64,000 nucleotides of DNA from Ooceraea biroi. Taxonomy: Eukaryota > Arthropoda > Insecta > Hymenoptera > Formicidae. Position 1 is the first letter of the stretch; each line of letters starts with the position of its first letter. Below are positions 46,801-58,200 of this stretch, one piece after another. Location of the stretch: assembly GCF_003672135.1 (NCBI RefSeq), contig NC_039516.1, positions 4,695,838-4,759,837 on the forward strand, given 5' to 3'. The notes under the pieces were generated by a model, which saw only the letters and a list, made by a program, of their open reading frames with translations, was not told where the DNA came from and made no database searches. The translations under genes were made by a program, and so were the position numbers.

Positions 46801-47656
46801 TGGCCGTTTGCAGAGCCACTAAATACATATACGCGCGCGCGCGCCAGTTTGCCTCGCCACACTTTTGTCCCTTTGAAACTAACGCCATTAAAAGCGGGAT
46901 ATTAATAACCAGAATTTCGTGGAAAACAAATGGCAAGAGTCGCGAAGCACAGCTTTATAAATAATGTTATCCATTATACGCGTGGCTGAGTAATTAATAC
47001 CTATATTATTATAGGTACTATATTAGATACTTCAAATTAAGCTCTGCTTGCAACAGGTAAAAAAGAAAACGTGAATTAAAAAACAAGAGTTTTGAGCGCT
47101 ATTGTTTTACATCTTTTGTATTTATATAATATAAATACAAAAGATGTAAAACAATCAAACAAGCATACGAGTATTCTATCTCGTTTTCATGCTTGATTCA
47201 CGAAAAATTTTATATTATTTTATCTTCATTTTACTACAATATGTTTTTAATATTAATGTTTGATATCTCTCAAAATTATTAAACAATGATTTCAATATAA
47301 ATTTATAATAAATTGGCGTTCAATTATATCTTATGTTTATGTTACATACGTGCGTTGCATATTCCGAATAGAATTTATTTTTCTTGCTCTTATGCCAAAC
47401 GCATTGTTTCGAATCGTTTATTGAATATTCGTTCTTCGGTCGCAAAATGTTCAATTTACGACGAGGACGCGCAACTTGCTGGTCTCGATTTTGTGAAAAA
47501 AAGAAGTGGTCGATGCAGCATCTACCTCGTGGAACCAGGTCAGCTTGTACGACCTGGGATTCGCCCTGACGTTGCACTCGAAGTAGACGTCCGAACCCTC
47601 CTTGATGTCCTTTGGATTCAAGGTGGAGCCCATCTTCAGACTGGCGATAGGCGCGA
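25624..47656 (-). CDS. side-like: Sidestep-family Ig/FNIII transmembrane receptor, 3' seven exons (5' incomplete)
   Basis: Seven minus-strand exons join in phase: 47656-47526, 38529-38370, 36999-36649, 33368-33105, 29014-28772, 27376-27264 and 25836-25624 (1475 nt, about 490 aa). The order is: Ig domain (fourth in Sidestep numbering), fifth Ig domain, one FNIII domain, a transmembrane helix, and a short cytoplasmic tail. Diagnostic family words are MGSTLNPKDIKEGSDVYFEC, LHHNVTAGVVLSDHSLVLQS, FAPVCK and CVEGYDGGLPQ. In flies Side proteins sit on muscle or neuron surfaces and are recognised by Beaten-path receptors for axon guidance. Introns reach 9 kb, as is usual for this family. The signal peptide and Ig1-Ig3 were not found up to 64000; they probably lie beyond the window. 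Which of the several side paralogues this is cannot be told from the distal part. Potential N-glycosylation sites include NVT, NAT, NSS and NCT. Confidence 0.88.
26245..26320 (-). repeat. tRNA-like sequence, possible SINE remnant
   Basis: On the minus strand a box A-like word TAGTCCAGTGA is followed about 30 bases later by a box B-like word ATTCGATTCC, the arrangement of an RNA polymerase III internal promoter. Proper acceptor and T-arm stems cannot be drawn, so it is not a working tRNA gene. It lies in the last intron of the Sidestep-type gene. Confidence 0.3.
27264..27376 (-). CDS. side-like: Sidestep-type gene: cytoplasmic tail exon
   Basis: Acceptor acttcttccag before 27376 and donor gtgagt after 27264. 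The start needs one base from the previous exon (G + AC = Asp) and the end is phase 0, matching both neighbours. The exon codes for RKLPRYGSLPRRPRQLEG followed by REMSHDVLEDSDYPRASPN. It has basic, SH3-ligand-like proline/arginine spacing and a Tyr-containing acidic stretch. The open frame runs on past the donor to a stop at 27135, which is probably intron. Confidence 0.65.
28772..29014 (-). CDS. side-like: Sidestep-type gene: transmembrane exon
   Basis: After ESTSSVDMS comes a single hydrophobic helix of about 23 residues (from PILIGLGG through LIVTGVLMALW) and an RRH stop-transfer, then a proline-rich start of the cytoplasmic side (TPTKPKPPPQQ) and an acidic GEEEDGNPDLIPTT stretch. The NPD(L/I)IP word is shared with the juxtamembrane region of Side proteins. 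Acceptor cgttcacag, donor gtaagt; phase 1 at both ends. Confidence 0.88.
29015..33104 (-). other. Intron of the Sidestep-type gene (FNIII to TM)
   Basis: About 4.1 kb between the FNIII and transmembrane exons. It includes a GC-rich patch near 29.55-29.95 kb with an open frame on the + strand that has no recognisable motif and is probably chance. No transposon was identified. Confidence 0.6.
33105..33368 (-). CDS. side-like: Sidestep-type gene: fibronectin type III exon
   Basis: The 88-codon exon holds one complete FNIII domain: RPYPLQNCTTYNLNGSW, then VRISCVEGYDGGLPQKF, YWEFQLLKPAKVALYAVNAKG and SSEPYAIEV. CxEGxDGGxPQxF and the YAVNAKG core (YAxNAKG in Side proteins) are hallmarks of this family. 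The acceptor is ttcttcgcag and the donor gtaagt; phase 1 at both ends, so the domain is a symmetric module. Confidence 0.93.
33369..36648 (-). other. Intron of the Sidestep-type gene (Ig5 to FNIII)
   Basis: About 3.3 kb. AT-rich at 34.1-34.4 and 36.0-36.5 kb, with a GC-rich patch at 35.2-35.45 kb open in several frames but without a recognised domain. Confidence 0.6.
36649..36999 (-). CDS. side-like: Sidestep-type gene: fifth Ig-like domain
   Basis: The exon begins APVCKHV (the start of Ig5 in Side proteins) and contains the Ig core Cys in LVCEVEAS, the core Trp in TFHWTF, and the second Cys in DMDYGILGCWASN. It ends QVIAAG just before the FNIII domain. An extra proline-rich insert (ATPPPFNMPEE) precedes the first Cys. 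Phase 1 at both ends; the junction with the previous exon forms EVM-F-APVC. Confidence 0.93.
38370..38529 (-). CDS. side-like: Sidestep-type gene: second half of fourth Ig-like domain
   Basis: It codes for GEELHHNVTAGVVLSDHSLV, then LQSITRESAGGYTCMAANVEG, ending SNAVNLEVM. The Y-x-C core of the Ig fold (GYTCMAAN) is present. The acceptor is cgtattcag (phase 0) and the donor gtaagt (phase 1). The intron that splits this Ig domain from its first half is about 8.8 kb. Confidence 0.93.
38594..38636. repeat. Short hairpin with 13-bp perfect stem
   Basis: gcgcggaaacgag (38594-38606) and ctcgtttccgcgc (38624-38636) pair around a 17-base loop. At 43 bases it is shorter than a usual microRNA precursor. 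It starts 65 bases upstream (in gene direction) of the Ig4b exon acceptor. Confidence 0.8.
39150..39370. repeat. Pyrimidine-rich tract
   Basis: About 220 bases on the + strand consist almost entirely of C and T words (tctctctcc, cttctcttctctg). On the gene strand it is purine-rich. No repeat unit is constant; likely decayed CT microsatellite. Confidence 0.6.
43071..43790. mobile_element. 720-bp foldback element in a TTAA target
   Basis: Left arm 43071-43359 starts GGGGGGAGCCTGCTTTAGAA; right arm 43494-43790 is its inverse over about 290 bp, ending TTCTAAAGCAGGCTCCCCCC. The element is flanked by TTAA on both sides (43067-43070 and 43791-43794), the target duplication used by piggyBac and Kolobok elements. 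Only about 130 bases lie between the arms, so there is no transposase. Arms differ by scattered substitutions, and the right arm has a few extra bases. Confidence 0.9.
47101..47155. repeat. Perfect 55-bp palindrome in intron
   Basis: The sequence from attgttttacatcttttg to caaaagatgtaaaacaat reads the same on both strands for the full length, with practically no loop. It lies 370 bases before the Ig4a donor. Such a perfect repeat is either a very recent event or a short palindromic MITE. Confidence 0.88.
47526..47656 (-). CDS. side-like: Sidestep-type gene: first half of fourth Ig-like domain (most 5' exon found)
   Basis: The exon codes for APIASLKMGSTLNPKDIKEG followed by SDVYFECNVRANPRSYKLTWFHE, containing the first Ig Cys and core Trp. 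The acceptor is taattgcag (needs one base from an exon further upstream) and the donor gtagat (phase 0). The GSTLNPxDIKEGxDVYFEC string is characteristic of Sidestep-family Ig4. Confidence 0.93.
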
Positions 47657-49535
47657 CTGCAATTAGAATTGAAGAGAATACGAATAAAATATTTATCTCT
47701 CATCTTATATTGAAGAAGTACTTATTAATATCATGATAATAAGAATGCAATATATTAAACAATTATATTTTTATTAGCTTTTATGTTATATCATCTCGTA
47801 CTATTTCGTCATGTAATAATTTCGCGCTCTAGAATTAAAAAATCGCGACAAGTGTTCTCTCGTGGAAAAAGAAAATTGTTTGCATTGAAGAATCAAAGTT
47901 TGGATTTGCAAATTCTATTTCGCAGCTCGATTTGCGAACAAATAGCGACTGATAACAGAGTGAATTATCTCGCGCAATATTTAGCTGCATTCGAACAAGT
48001 TACGTCAGAATTTTTAATGTGTTTCGTGTAGTAGTATTCGAGTGTGGGGTCAATCGCGGAAAAAGCCTGAACGCCGCGAGAGAGTATCGGAGCGTGACAT
48101 CGTCGGTAATTTATAAACGTCGCTTTGACGGAGCGTTATTTATGAACCGGTAGATACCAATGCACCACGCGATAGCGTTGCGGATATTAACGGGCCAGAG
48201 TTTAATGAAATCTGCATTTTCGGCAATGGAGTTAAAGCGGAAACGTGTCACGTTAGCCCGGAATTTTATCGCGCGTGACTTTCTCTTGCATAATGAAAAT
48301 CGCGATTGATCATCGTGTCGATCTTGATGTATGTGTATAGTTAACTCGGAAATGATGATGATGAAGAAGGTTGATGTTTGGGGTTCGACATTTTGGGTCG
48401 CTGATAATCAAATGCGTTATTTTAATAAATAATCGAAGTTTGTATAACTTTGTACAACCATATGACTGAGATCGATTGATAGAGAACAGAAATGAATCAG
48501 AAATGAATAAAAGCGGATTAAAAGTATAGAATAAATCTTCATCAGAATTTCATAATATATTTGCTTAATAATACTATTTAAAGCTATTTACGATGGTAAG
48601 AACACATTTTCACTACGTATATTCCTGATTCTGTCGTAATTAATTATAAATACGCATGTTTTATCGATAAATTAGCAATGCAAACGTATAAAGTGTTTGA
48701 CTTTTATTTAATATGCATATAAAACTTGTTTCATGTTGTTTATCATACAATGTTAACATATTAGGTAACATACAATTAATTTCGAGGTTAATTTATTAAC
48801 GTAACCACGTATTCGATATTTTCATTTACAGCATGGACATAAAATGTTGTTAACAATTATTAAGCTTAATTAATTACAGTTTTTACGTTGCAAGTTAAAT
48901 AACCTCCTTCCCAGTAACTATATTTATTTTTCGTGATAATATATTACATAATATCATAAGCAGAATCTTGATACTTAATAGCAACGAAACGAGATAGAAA
49001 GCTCTCAAAACAGAGTTTATAAGAGTTTTTGAATAATAAATTAAAACAACTTGATTTAAAGCCTTTTTTAATAGAACGAACAAGAGATGCAAATAAGACA
49101 CGCAAAAGGAAAATTAAATAATAGTATTATTAATAACTTTATAATTAATAATAATTTTAGTGTTATTAATAATGACACTTTGATCAAACGAGATTTCCGT
49201 CAGAAATATTTGTAGCATGTCATAGCTGAGTAGTACAATAATGATATATATAATATTTTTTCGATAAAAAAGAATTAAAAAAGGTACATAGGTAAAAGAT
49301 TTCAATATACGACATAAAAATCGCAAATTTTGCTTCATTTCAGTTGTCCATTGTCGAGAAAAAGAGTTTGCCGTTTTACATCTTGTACGCAATTGGAATA
49401 TTAGTAACGCAATCGCCTATAATTTCAATTGCAAGCATCGCGTACGTTGCATTGCCGTTGCGCGTAATGGTAATTACATGTTAATTCAATTCATTCTCGC
49501 AAACGCGCGGAAAACGTCCGATGAGAATTGCTAGA

Positions 49536-49557
49536 CAGAGAGAGAGAGAGAGAGAGA
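49536..49557. repeat. (GA)n microsatellite
   Basis: An almost uninterrupted GA run of about 22 bases, followed by a second shorter run. Similar CT/GA runs are at 38936-38956, 51205-51220 and 51674-51691, and a GC run at 56172-56187. Confidence 0.85.
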
Positions 49558-52500
49558 AACAGAGAGAGTGCTCATCGATAAACAAAGTAGCATTGATTTC
49601 GGTGCAACGACAGTTTCGCGCAAAATCGATTAACAGTACGAGAGCGCGCTCATCCTCTTCTTTCGCAATATTTTTCTTTGATTTTCCGGATGGTATCGAT
49701 TTTACAAGATGAAGAAAAAAATTATTATTCCTTCCGAGTGAACGGGCGACTTTTAATTAACTGACTTTAATAAAACCCGGGTTATATAGGCGGGAAAATC
49801 GACAGTCTAGCGCATAACCGCGGAAACACTTCTGGTCTCTCCTCCAGGCGGAGGAAGTACGAATAGTTCCTTCATTTCCTTCCTCGCTCAGATAATCGAA
49901 GAAAAACATGCTGGATGATTTTTACTGGTTTATCTCAATCTCCCGAATGAATAGCTACAAGAAACTGAAGACTGATTAAAACTGCTCTGAGGAATGTAGT
50001 ACGAGAAGGCATGAAAAATTAGAACGAAATTACGTAGAAGCGCACGGTTTATTCATGAGACTGAGATTATTAAATCACCACAGATTATTCGTTTAAAAAT
50101 GTATGGTGCGAACATCGTTCGCGCTGTGGAAACATTCTGTGAAATAAAAAATTCTGCTTGAGAGCAGAAACGGGAGTACGTTGGGATGACGGAAGGGTGG
50201 CCCGTACCTCGGGTTTTCCAAATAGTTTCCGACGTTAATCGCAATCGCGGCGGATTTCATCCCGAGTCGTTTGCTCGCCCGGGTCTGAATGCGCCTCGTG
50301 CAGATAGTTTCCACGCCGTCGCGAATCTGCGCGCGGAAACGGAAGGAGACGAGACGCGGGAGAAATCGACGGAGCGGAAAACGCGACTTATGACAAAATT
50401 GTCTGATAAATTCGCTGAACGCACCAAGCGGCTACGCGTGAAATCTTAATTGCGTTACCCGTTAGAGATGCGTGAGCGGGTACTCGCATGAATTCCTGAA
50501 ATCACTAGCCTCTGTAGATCCACTGGTAAGCCGATAACGATAAATACTCCATATAAATGCACAGCCACGGAACGAGTAGGAGACGCGAGATAAAAGTAAC
50601 GTGTACGAGAAACGTGGACATTCAATTTTTTTACAGTGAAAAACATCGTGGTTCTGTTCTCTCGTTGGCGGTTTTTGTCAAACTACATTTCCGCGAGTTG
50701 CGAGCTGCGTCTTATCGATATTATACCGGGAATCGCATCCGTGGTGCAACGAGAAAGTTACGGCGAGTTCGGGTATTCGGGTCGATTCCAAATTGCAAAT
50801 TCACGCGATAACCCACATTTACCGGTTGCGACGCACGAATTCACGGAGCCGCATCTCTTCGCGATTGCAGCGCGAAATCTACGATTGCATTGAGAACGCG
50901 GGGGATTACAGCGCACCCGCCCGGTATTGTGATATTCATATCGCAAGCTGCTGATTACGTCGGCAAACATGATCATCGCGGCTGGAGAACGTGAGTGCGC
51001 TCACGAGCTGCGATATAATCTCGAAATAAATCTTACATCGACATACAGGGCGCTTCTCCGTACCACGGATTGCGTGCGCGTAATCGTAGTGTGCGCTCGA
51101 TACATGAACGCGCGTGCATGCGGCGACACACAATATGCACCCTGACGATGCAACCGCGCTTCGAAATTCGCGGAATACGCATCCCTGTGCAACCGCATCC
51201 ACAGCTCTCTCTCTCTCTCTTGCTCTCCCTCTCGGGATGAGATTTCCTCGCACGTGCATCCGAACAGTTAAACCGCGTTTAATCCCTTCACCCCAGAGGT
51301 CCCTTACGGGCTGAAAAAAGTTTGAACTCTTTTATCCGAATCCTATTTGCAGAATTACAGACGCTTCAGAGATTTCTTTAGGCTGCTGCCTCTGCATTCT
51401 AGCTGATTACTCTGCATTGTGATATATACTGTTTTTTAGAATCTTTTTTTACGATTTCATCGTCTTGTGCCAGAATGTCGCTTATGATCCGTGAACAATT
51501 CCGTGCGAGTAAAATTCTACATTCCACATCCTGCGTTCTACATTCGCAAAGTATCATTCGGCGTACATTAGATGGATGTATCTTGTAATTTGAAATTCTC
51601 ATCGATTAAATATTTCTTTAAATAGGTCGATCCTCGCACTAGCCGTTTTCTGTCCCTCTCTTTTTCTCTTTCGCTCTCTCTCTCTCTCTCCTCTGAGTAG
51701 CCCTATTAATATTATTTTACAAAATTGATTTTTAAGCGACGCTCGCGGCCCGTGCGTTGTATTTTTCGGCTACCATCCAGCCGAACGAAATTGGCCGGAT
51801 GATTGGTTAGCGGTTTCCGATCGCACTCGCGATCGCGCCTCGATGGAACCTCGCAAAAGCGAAACGACGCGAGCAATTATCGTGTCGCGCCGGGCATTTT
51901 CATTTCTGCGGGAACGCTCAAATCACGACACTCTTTTTTTCCGTTGGACACGCGTTGCATCGCGTCGTGTATCCGGTTCCGCGCGGAATCGCATATCGAT
52001 CTCTGTATTGAATTGTCTCGCTCCGTATTATTCTACTATGCCTCTGGGACATCTACGATAATAGCGCGCTTCTGAAAATATGAAAAACGGTATTACGCTA
52101 TGAATATGAAATTTCATACCAGGGGGTTCTCTTCTCACAGGATACATTAATAATACGCAGACTGTTTCCGAATAGTATCGAGAAATTGAGGGCACAGTTT
52201 TCGAATCATGAGCAATCGAAAATCAATAAATATGCAGAAAATAATATTAGTTTCTCTCGCAAATACAACAAATAAAATTATCCAATTATTTCAGAATAAG
52301 TGAAAAGGTAGAGAGAGATTGATAAAGGATATTTAATTCAAAGTTTGCTTTTTAAATTTTATTTGTCATGCAATTATAATTTTAATTAATTGCATAAAGG
52401 GTACGCGCAAATAAATCACAATAAATTTGTGATGCTCAAATTGTGACAGCTATCATTATTTCAAAATTATTTGTTCAATAATAAAACTCTTTTCTCTTCG

Positions 52501-52683
52501 GTGATTGATAGATAACGGCGGTCCATCGTCGGCAACATCTCCAGCGATCGCCCTAGGATAAAGCTTGGCACTCGGATTGTAACCATTGTTTGTCCTGGAC
52601 ACCCCATGGAGTTCGCGTGGGCCATCGTTGCGTCCCTGAGCGAATTCGATTCATCAAAGTTCTTGCCAAGCGAAAAGTCTCGA

Positions 52684-53960
52684 TAAGGAGGACGAGAAGA
52701 GCGCGAATGAAAAAACGGGGATAGCGGAGAAGACAAAGTGGAATAGGAAAGAGAATCGAGCGGGACAGTGTGTCAGGTGTGAGCGAGCGAAAAATTTATT
52801 GTTCCGGAAGAAAACTTGAGTGCTGAAAGGGGACGTAAGGATTATCATTCTTTTAGGGCAAGTCTTCCGAGAGATCAAAGACCGCCCAAAATCAATGAAC
52901 CATCTAGGTAGATTGAATAAGAAGTCGATTAAATTCTTCTTTCGCGATTTAGCGATAAAAGGAATAATTACATAATTTGTTAAAAACATTCGCGGAAAGT
53001 GACGATAAATAGCGACTGGCTGTCTAAAGAATCCGAAATTTAAGCTAAGCGAGGAACGACAGCGGAATTCACTTGAAAGTTATGAGAATTGAGGACGAAG
53101 AAGAATGTAATAGGAGCGACGGAAAAGGCGGGGTGTGCTGCAAGACAAGGGAGGAAAGAAGACGAATGTCGGTGAAGTAAGAAACGCCGACGAAAAACCG
53201 CGTGAGCACGCAGAGCGGTGAAGAAGAAGATGGCCTGTGCAGGAAAAAAGAAGAATGAAGGACACGATGTCGGGAAGCACAGCGAGAGCTTGGCGAACGA
53301 AAGCGAAGCATAGGGAGAATCGAATAAGAAACTGCGGGAACGTGACAATAGGAGCAACTGGAACTGTGAGCAAGATGAAAATCATGAAATACAGGAGAAC
53401 GGGTTAAAAATTTAGGGAAAGAAGAGAAAGATGTGCTTGCGTTGATTCTGGCAATGTATTGTCTCCACAATTGAAATATAAAACGCAGCGAACAACGTCA
53501 GGTGTAAGATTTAACTGCGAAATCTGTCTTAAATTTCAAATCCAGAATAGTTGCGAGAACGTTTTACCGTGTTGTATAAAAGTTCTGTACTAAACCATAG
53601 ATTCTTTTTTCCATTCCTTATTAAATTTATAAAAACCTGATAATTTTTATCGATAATAAATACTATTCGTTCGTAGAAGCATTTGTTCGATGAGCGACTG
53701 CGAACTATTCCGTAAATGACAAATATGGAATCGCGTGAAACGATGTCCGGGAAGTGGCTGTACGAAATGAAATGAAGTTCTTTATAGACTATCATATCGC
53801 ATCATCGTATGTTCGCACTTGAAACTGCTGTGAGAAGAAGCAGGGAGGAAAGAGAGACGGAGTAAAGTTTAGAAAAGCGCGAAAGAGGGATGGAGTTACC
53901 GAGATGAGAATGAAGATAGGAGATGAAAAAGGTGGAAAAAGAAAGAGAGGAGGATTCAGG
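52684..53960. repeat. Strand-asymmetric purine-rich region
   Basis: For long stretches (52684-52810, 53045-53440 and 53820-53960) the + strand is mostly A and G with words such as gaagaagaag and gaggaaagaag, without a fixed repeat unit. This gives misleading Ser/Phe/Leu-rich open frames on the minus strand. No coding signal was seen on the + strand. Confidence 0.65.
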
Positions 53961-55202
53961 TTGAGATCTCCGATTTTCCGAGATGGATCCAATGCAACGA
54001 CGGCTTCGAGATATGAATCCTGCAACGTGTGCGATAGATCGACGCGATATCAGTTGGTGGATTCTTTTCCGGTCGCGCTTGTCTCATCGCGCGATGGACC
54101 CGATTGATATCAACATCCCGGCCTGCGCGAAATTTTCGGGAAGGGTGGAACCGTGCGATCCATTCGAGGATACGTGTCGATCCTGCCGAGTCGACAAGTC
54201 GGGAACGAGCGAAAGCGCGACGGTTTCCAACGCGATAACGAACGATTTTTCAAAGGAGATCGCATGTCGAAAGGAAAAAAGGAAAAAAGGTGACTGCATT
54301 AGAAACGAAGAAGTACTTGTTTGATTTATTTAGTTCCACACCGAACTAACCGAACTAACCGAACAAACGAGAACGATCCGAAAAAGTTATTAATTGTTCA
54401 ATTATCAATTACTGAATTTACTCAAAAGCAGAAATATAGGAATACACAGGAAGCACAAATATAAACGTAGTAGAGTAAATTTTTCTCTATTTTCATAAAA
54501 AATAAATTTAGTTTAATTTTTGACAATTTGTTTATTGAAAAGATCAGATTTAAATTATGTTTTAGTAATTTCACTATTATCTCTTGGCTTAAATTTTCAC
54601 AGAAACTTTAAATTTTCATGAAGAGAGAATCAATTCCGCGTGTTTGTCAAAGAATTTGTTAGAACGACGGAAAAGCGAATGGAGATTCGGAATTTTCGAC
54701 GACACGACGGATCAGCGGAATCGCCTCAAAAGGTTACTAATTTTTAATTAAAATTTCGTTGTTCTACTTTATTATTCGAAAAGCAAAAACTGATAACGAG
54801 TACAGTGAATACGACAGTGTCGTCGGTCGCAATCCTACTCTCGTTGCAACCAAAGGAATGCCGACAACGGTTCCGTCAATATTTAATTAAAAACTTTGCC
54901 ACCGTGAAAGCGATATTGGATAACGACGATTCTTATGATATTAAAAAGGGACACATAGTTGATTTCATGCATAAAAAATCGTAATCAATTCTATTATATT
55001 ATTATCACTATTACATGTCAGGTAATTATTTACAATAAGAGAACCACTTGATTTCAATAATTTTTTGATATGTTATAAATTAAAATATTATTTTGTTCAA
55101 GAACACGGAGTGAATCTTCTTTTTAAGTAATTCTATCATTCGTTATCATTTTTCGCATTTTTTAACTTTTATATCTCAAACTTTTGAAAATTTTAATATA
55201 AA

Positions 55203-55256
55203 AGTATTATTAATGTAAGTATTAATGTAAGTATTATTAATAAAGTATTATTAATG
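55203..55256. repeat. Short AT-rich tandem array
   Basis: Several copies of aagtattattaatg / taagtattaatg in a row (units of about 12-16 bases), slightly diverged. Confidence 0.75.
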
Positions 55257-58200
55257 AGAAGATGCTACAGTGCGCCTCCTTTAATTCTCAGAAGAAGATC
55301 GAGAATGTTAATTAAGGTAGCGGTTCGCGAGGTAGTCCGACATATCGGCTACTGTGAAATCGACAGAATCGTGATTTAAGGTCCGACCGATCGAGGCTAA
55401 CGATGAAGCTTAACGATTCAAGGAACGCGAAATTTCCTCGGCGGCGGTTACTCAGGTATCGAATTGTGCCTGAGCGATCGGGTTCTCCTTGCAGTTCGGG
55501 ACCATTTAGCTTCGCGAGTAATGGCGGTCGATAATGGCTTTTCCTTACGAAGACAATGCTTGGATTTATCGTTTTTATCGCGTCGCTGACGCTCGTGCAA
55601 TTACGCCCGCGGCTTCCTGATGAATCTATAATTTATTCGCGCGCGCGCGTCGTCCTTTACGTGAAATAATGTAACGACGTGACTTACATTGCGTTCGAGT
55701 AGTCGTCGAAAACCGTAATGGTAATCACGAATGTGATGTAACGTAGTACAAAAGAAGTTGTAAAAAACTATGGACATAAAAAATAATATAAAATAAATTA
55801 TAATCATATAAAAAGTAACGGACAGTTTACGGAGATCTTAAATATGATTTATAAATAAGTAAAGAGAAGTATATTCAGTCATTCTCTCGCATCGTTCACA
55901 GCTGCACTGTATCGACGTCTTTACGCCAATCGCGCGGATGAATGCACATTGATAAGTAGAACGCGCGTTGATCAAGCCTTCGCTAACTAGCGACTGGTGC
56001 ACTCACTCCCGTGCCGTATATGCATACGTCGAGTGGAACAACACCACGGATTACGTGAGCACACACGCGTATGTATATGTGCGGCGCAGGTAGTGGTAGT
56101 CAATTAGGAAGCGACAGTAGTACATGTCAATATCGTGCCGACAGTGGTAAAGCTCAAACACATAGGCACAAGCGCGCGCGCGCGCGGATTACCGCACACC
56201 AGGTTAATTTTGGGGATGATAACGAACGCTCGCGGACTATGATAGTCAATTAAAGTGCAGCGGACTATTACAATAGGGAGGTTTGTGTGCAGCTATGCTG
56301 CTACCTGCAGCCGGACGCGGCTTCGCAATAGTTAACTTCCTCCGGTCGTAGTTAGCCACCGCGCACGGGGACACGGATAAACACTTAAATGCTCGTCGAG
56401 GCGATAATTGATAATTGCCTATTTGTCGTGACGCGAATGATGTACCGCGGTACCGCCCGCGCGCCGCAAAAACATCCTCGTTTGCGATAGCACGATTCGG
56501 AATTGCGGAGAATAATCGATTGTCGTGTTCTATAAACGATTATAGTAATAGATAATTATAAATCTCATCGGCTGTTGCGTGGGATGACATAATTATATCA
56601 TTTTATGCAAATGCTCCAAAATTAACAATGCGAGCAATTTTATTTTAAAAAAATAAGATATTTAAGAATAAAAATTATTTTTGATAGTTGGAGTTTATAT
56701 TTTGAAGAAGTTTATTCTTGCCCAGATTCTTATAGTCTACGTATGTCTATTTTTATTTAGCAGAGCTATATTGCAATTTTAATCAAGGAGACTATCGATC
56801 GCGGGGATTATCACTCCTAAACCACGCGGAATCGTGCGAGCATAAATCATTCACCGACGCGGCGACATAAATCTTTCCGCGTCAACAACGTGGATCCTTC
56901 CCATTCTGATAATCGAACGTTACCCGATCTGGCTCGTTGAGCCGTGACGATCTCATTAAAATTACTTTCCACCCAGCCTGAGACAGTTTTATCACACGCA
57001 GAATTCATAACGATTAATGGCCCCTAAAGGTAGCGATTACAATGCTTATGCGTAGAATTTTTACGGCAATTTTAAACGAACGATTAATCAAAGATCAAGC
57101 AATCAAAGTTGTCAATATATTTTAAATTACGTACATCGTTTCGAAATATTTCTTTGTATATGTATGTATGTATTCCTCAGATATTATTCTTTAGAAAAAA
57201 AATATTATTAATGATCACTTTGGTCCAGAATATTATAAAGAATTTCTTTTTATATGAAGAGAAAGAGAGATCTCTTTATTTAAATATATTTTTTCAGATA
57301 CATTATTTTTCAGACGATCCACGCTTACGCAGCATATGTTGCCCGTATTACGCCATAAATATCAACCGATTTAAACCCCGCTTCTACTGACGTAAAACCT
57401 TCCTCAGAAATGGATTATCCGTTCTCGAGCGTGTGTCACATTCTCCGGCAACAGCCTACTCGTGTCGTTCGTAAATCAGCAGATTCATCGCCACTCGCAA
57501 ATTGGACACTCGACCACAATATCGATACCTCAGAGCCGCGAATCTATGGACCAGGCCTGAATAGCAAAATTGTCGATACCAGCACTGGCCGATCTTCTCA
57601 TGGTGCACAACATACGATCGTATCAACGTAGATAATGCTTAACGAGCATCGCTTGACTACAAGCGACAACTATATTTCTACATGTTTATGGTATAACAAT
57701 TGTCTCAAATAATGTATTAATGACGTGTTTACAATTTCTATTTTGCAGCGATATAACGGTATCCACGAAAGCAACGTATTTTCCGTTTTATATTTGAGAA
57801 TTTGAGATGTTAAAGATAACTTAGAAACGACAGAAATCTTCAATCTTCAAATAATAATTTATAATGGAGAATTTATTGGAGAGTTTTAACGAGTCTTTGG
57901 GAATTTATTTAATTTTATTTGTTATTAATTCAATACCCCGACTTCATCGCTCTGGTTTCGCATTCTTAATGAAACAGTAGATATTGTATGTACGAAATCT
58001 TTTCTCAATAGTTTTTTTTTCATATTATTACTTTCGAGAAATCGTTATAATATAATGAATATGCGAGTGTGCTCTGCCTGCGTGAATAATCGAAGCGATC
58101 GCGTGCTCACGGCTTGGACGTTATTTAATCAATCTAAATGCAGCTTTATTTCGTTCGTGCTCGTGCGGCTTCCGTGGGCTGTTAATTGAATATCAAATGC

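Larger units (their letters stand above)
38530..47525 (-). other. 9-kb intron of the Sidestep-type gene, inside the fourth Ig domain
   Basis: A large intron holding a small hairpin (38594-38636), a pyrimidine-rich tract (39150-39370), a GC-rich patch (40.4-40.95 kb), a foldback element (43071-43790) and a 55-bp palindrome (47101-47155). No additional exon was recognised on either strand. Confidence 0.6.

Noticed and set aside
53040..53470. Three overlapping Ser/Phe/Leu-rich frames on the minus strand
   Set aside because: A by-product of the purine-rich + strand; no real protein signal.
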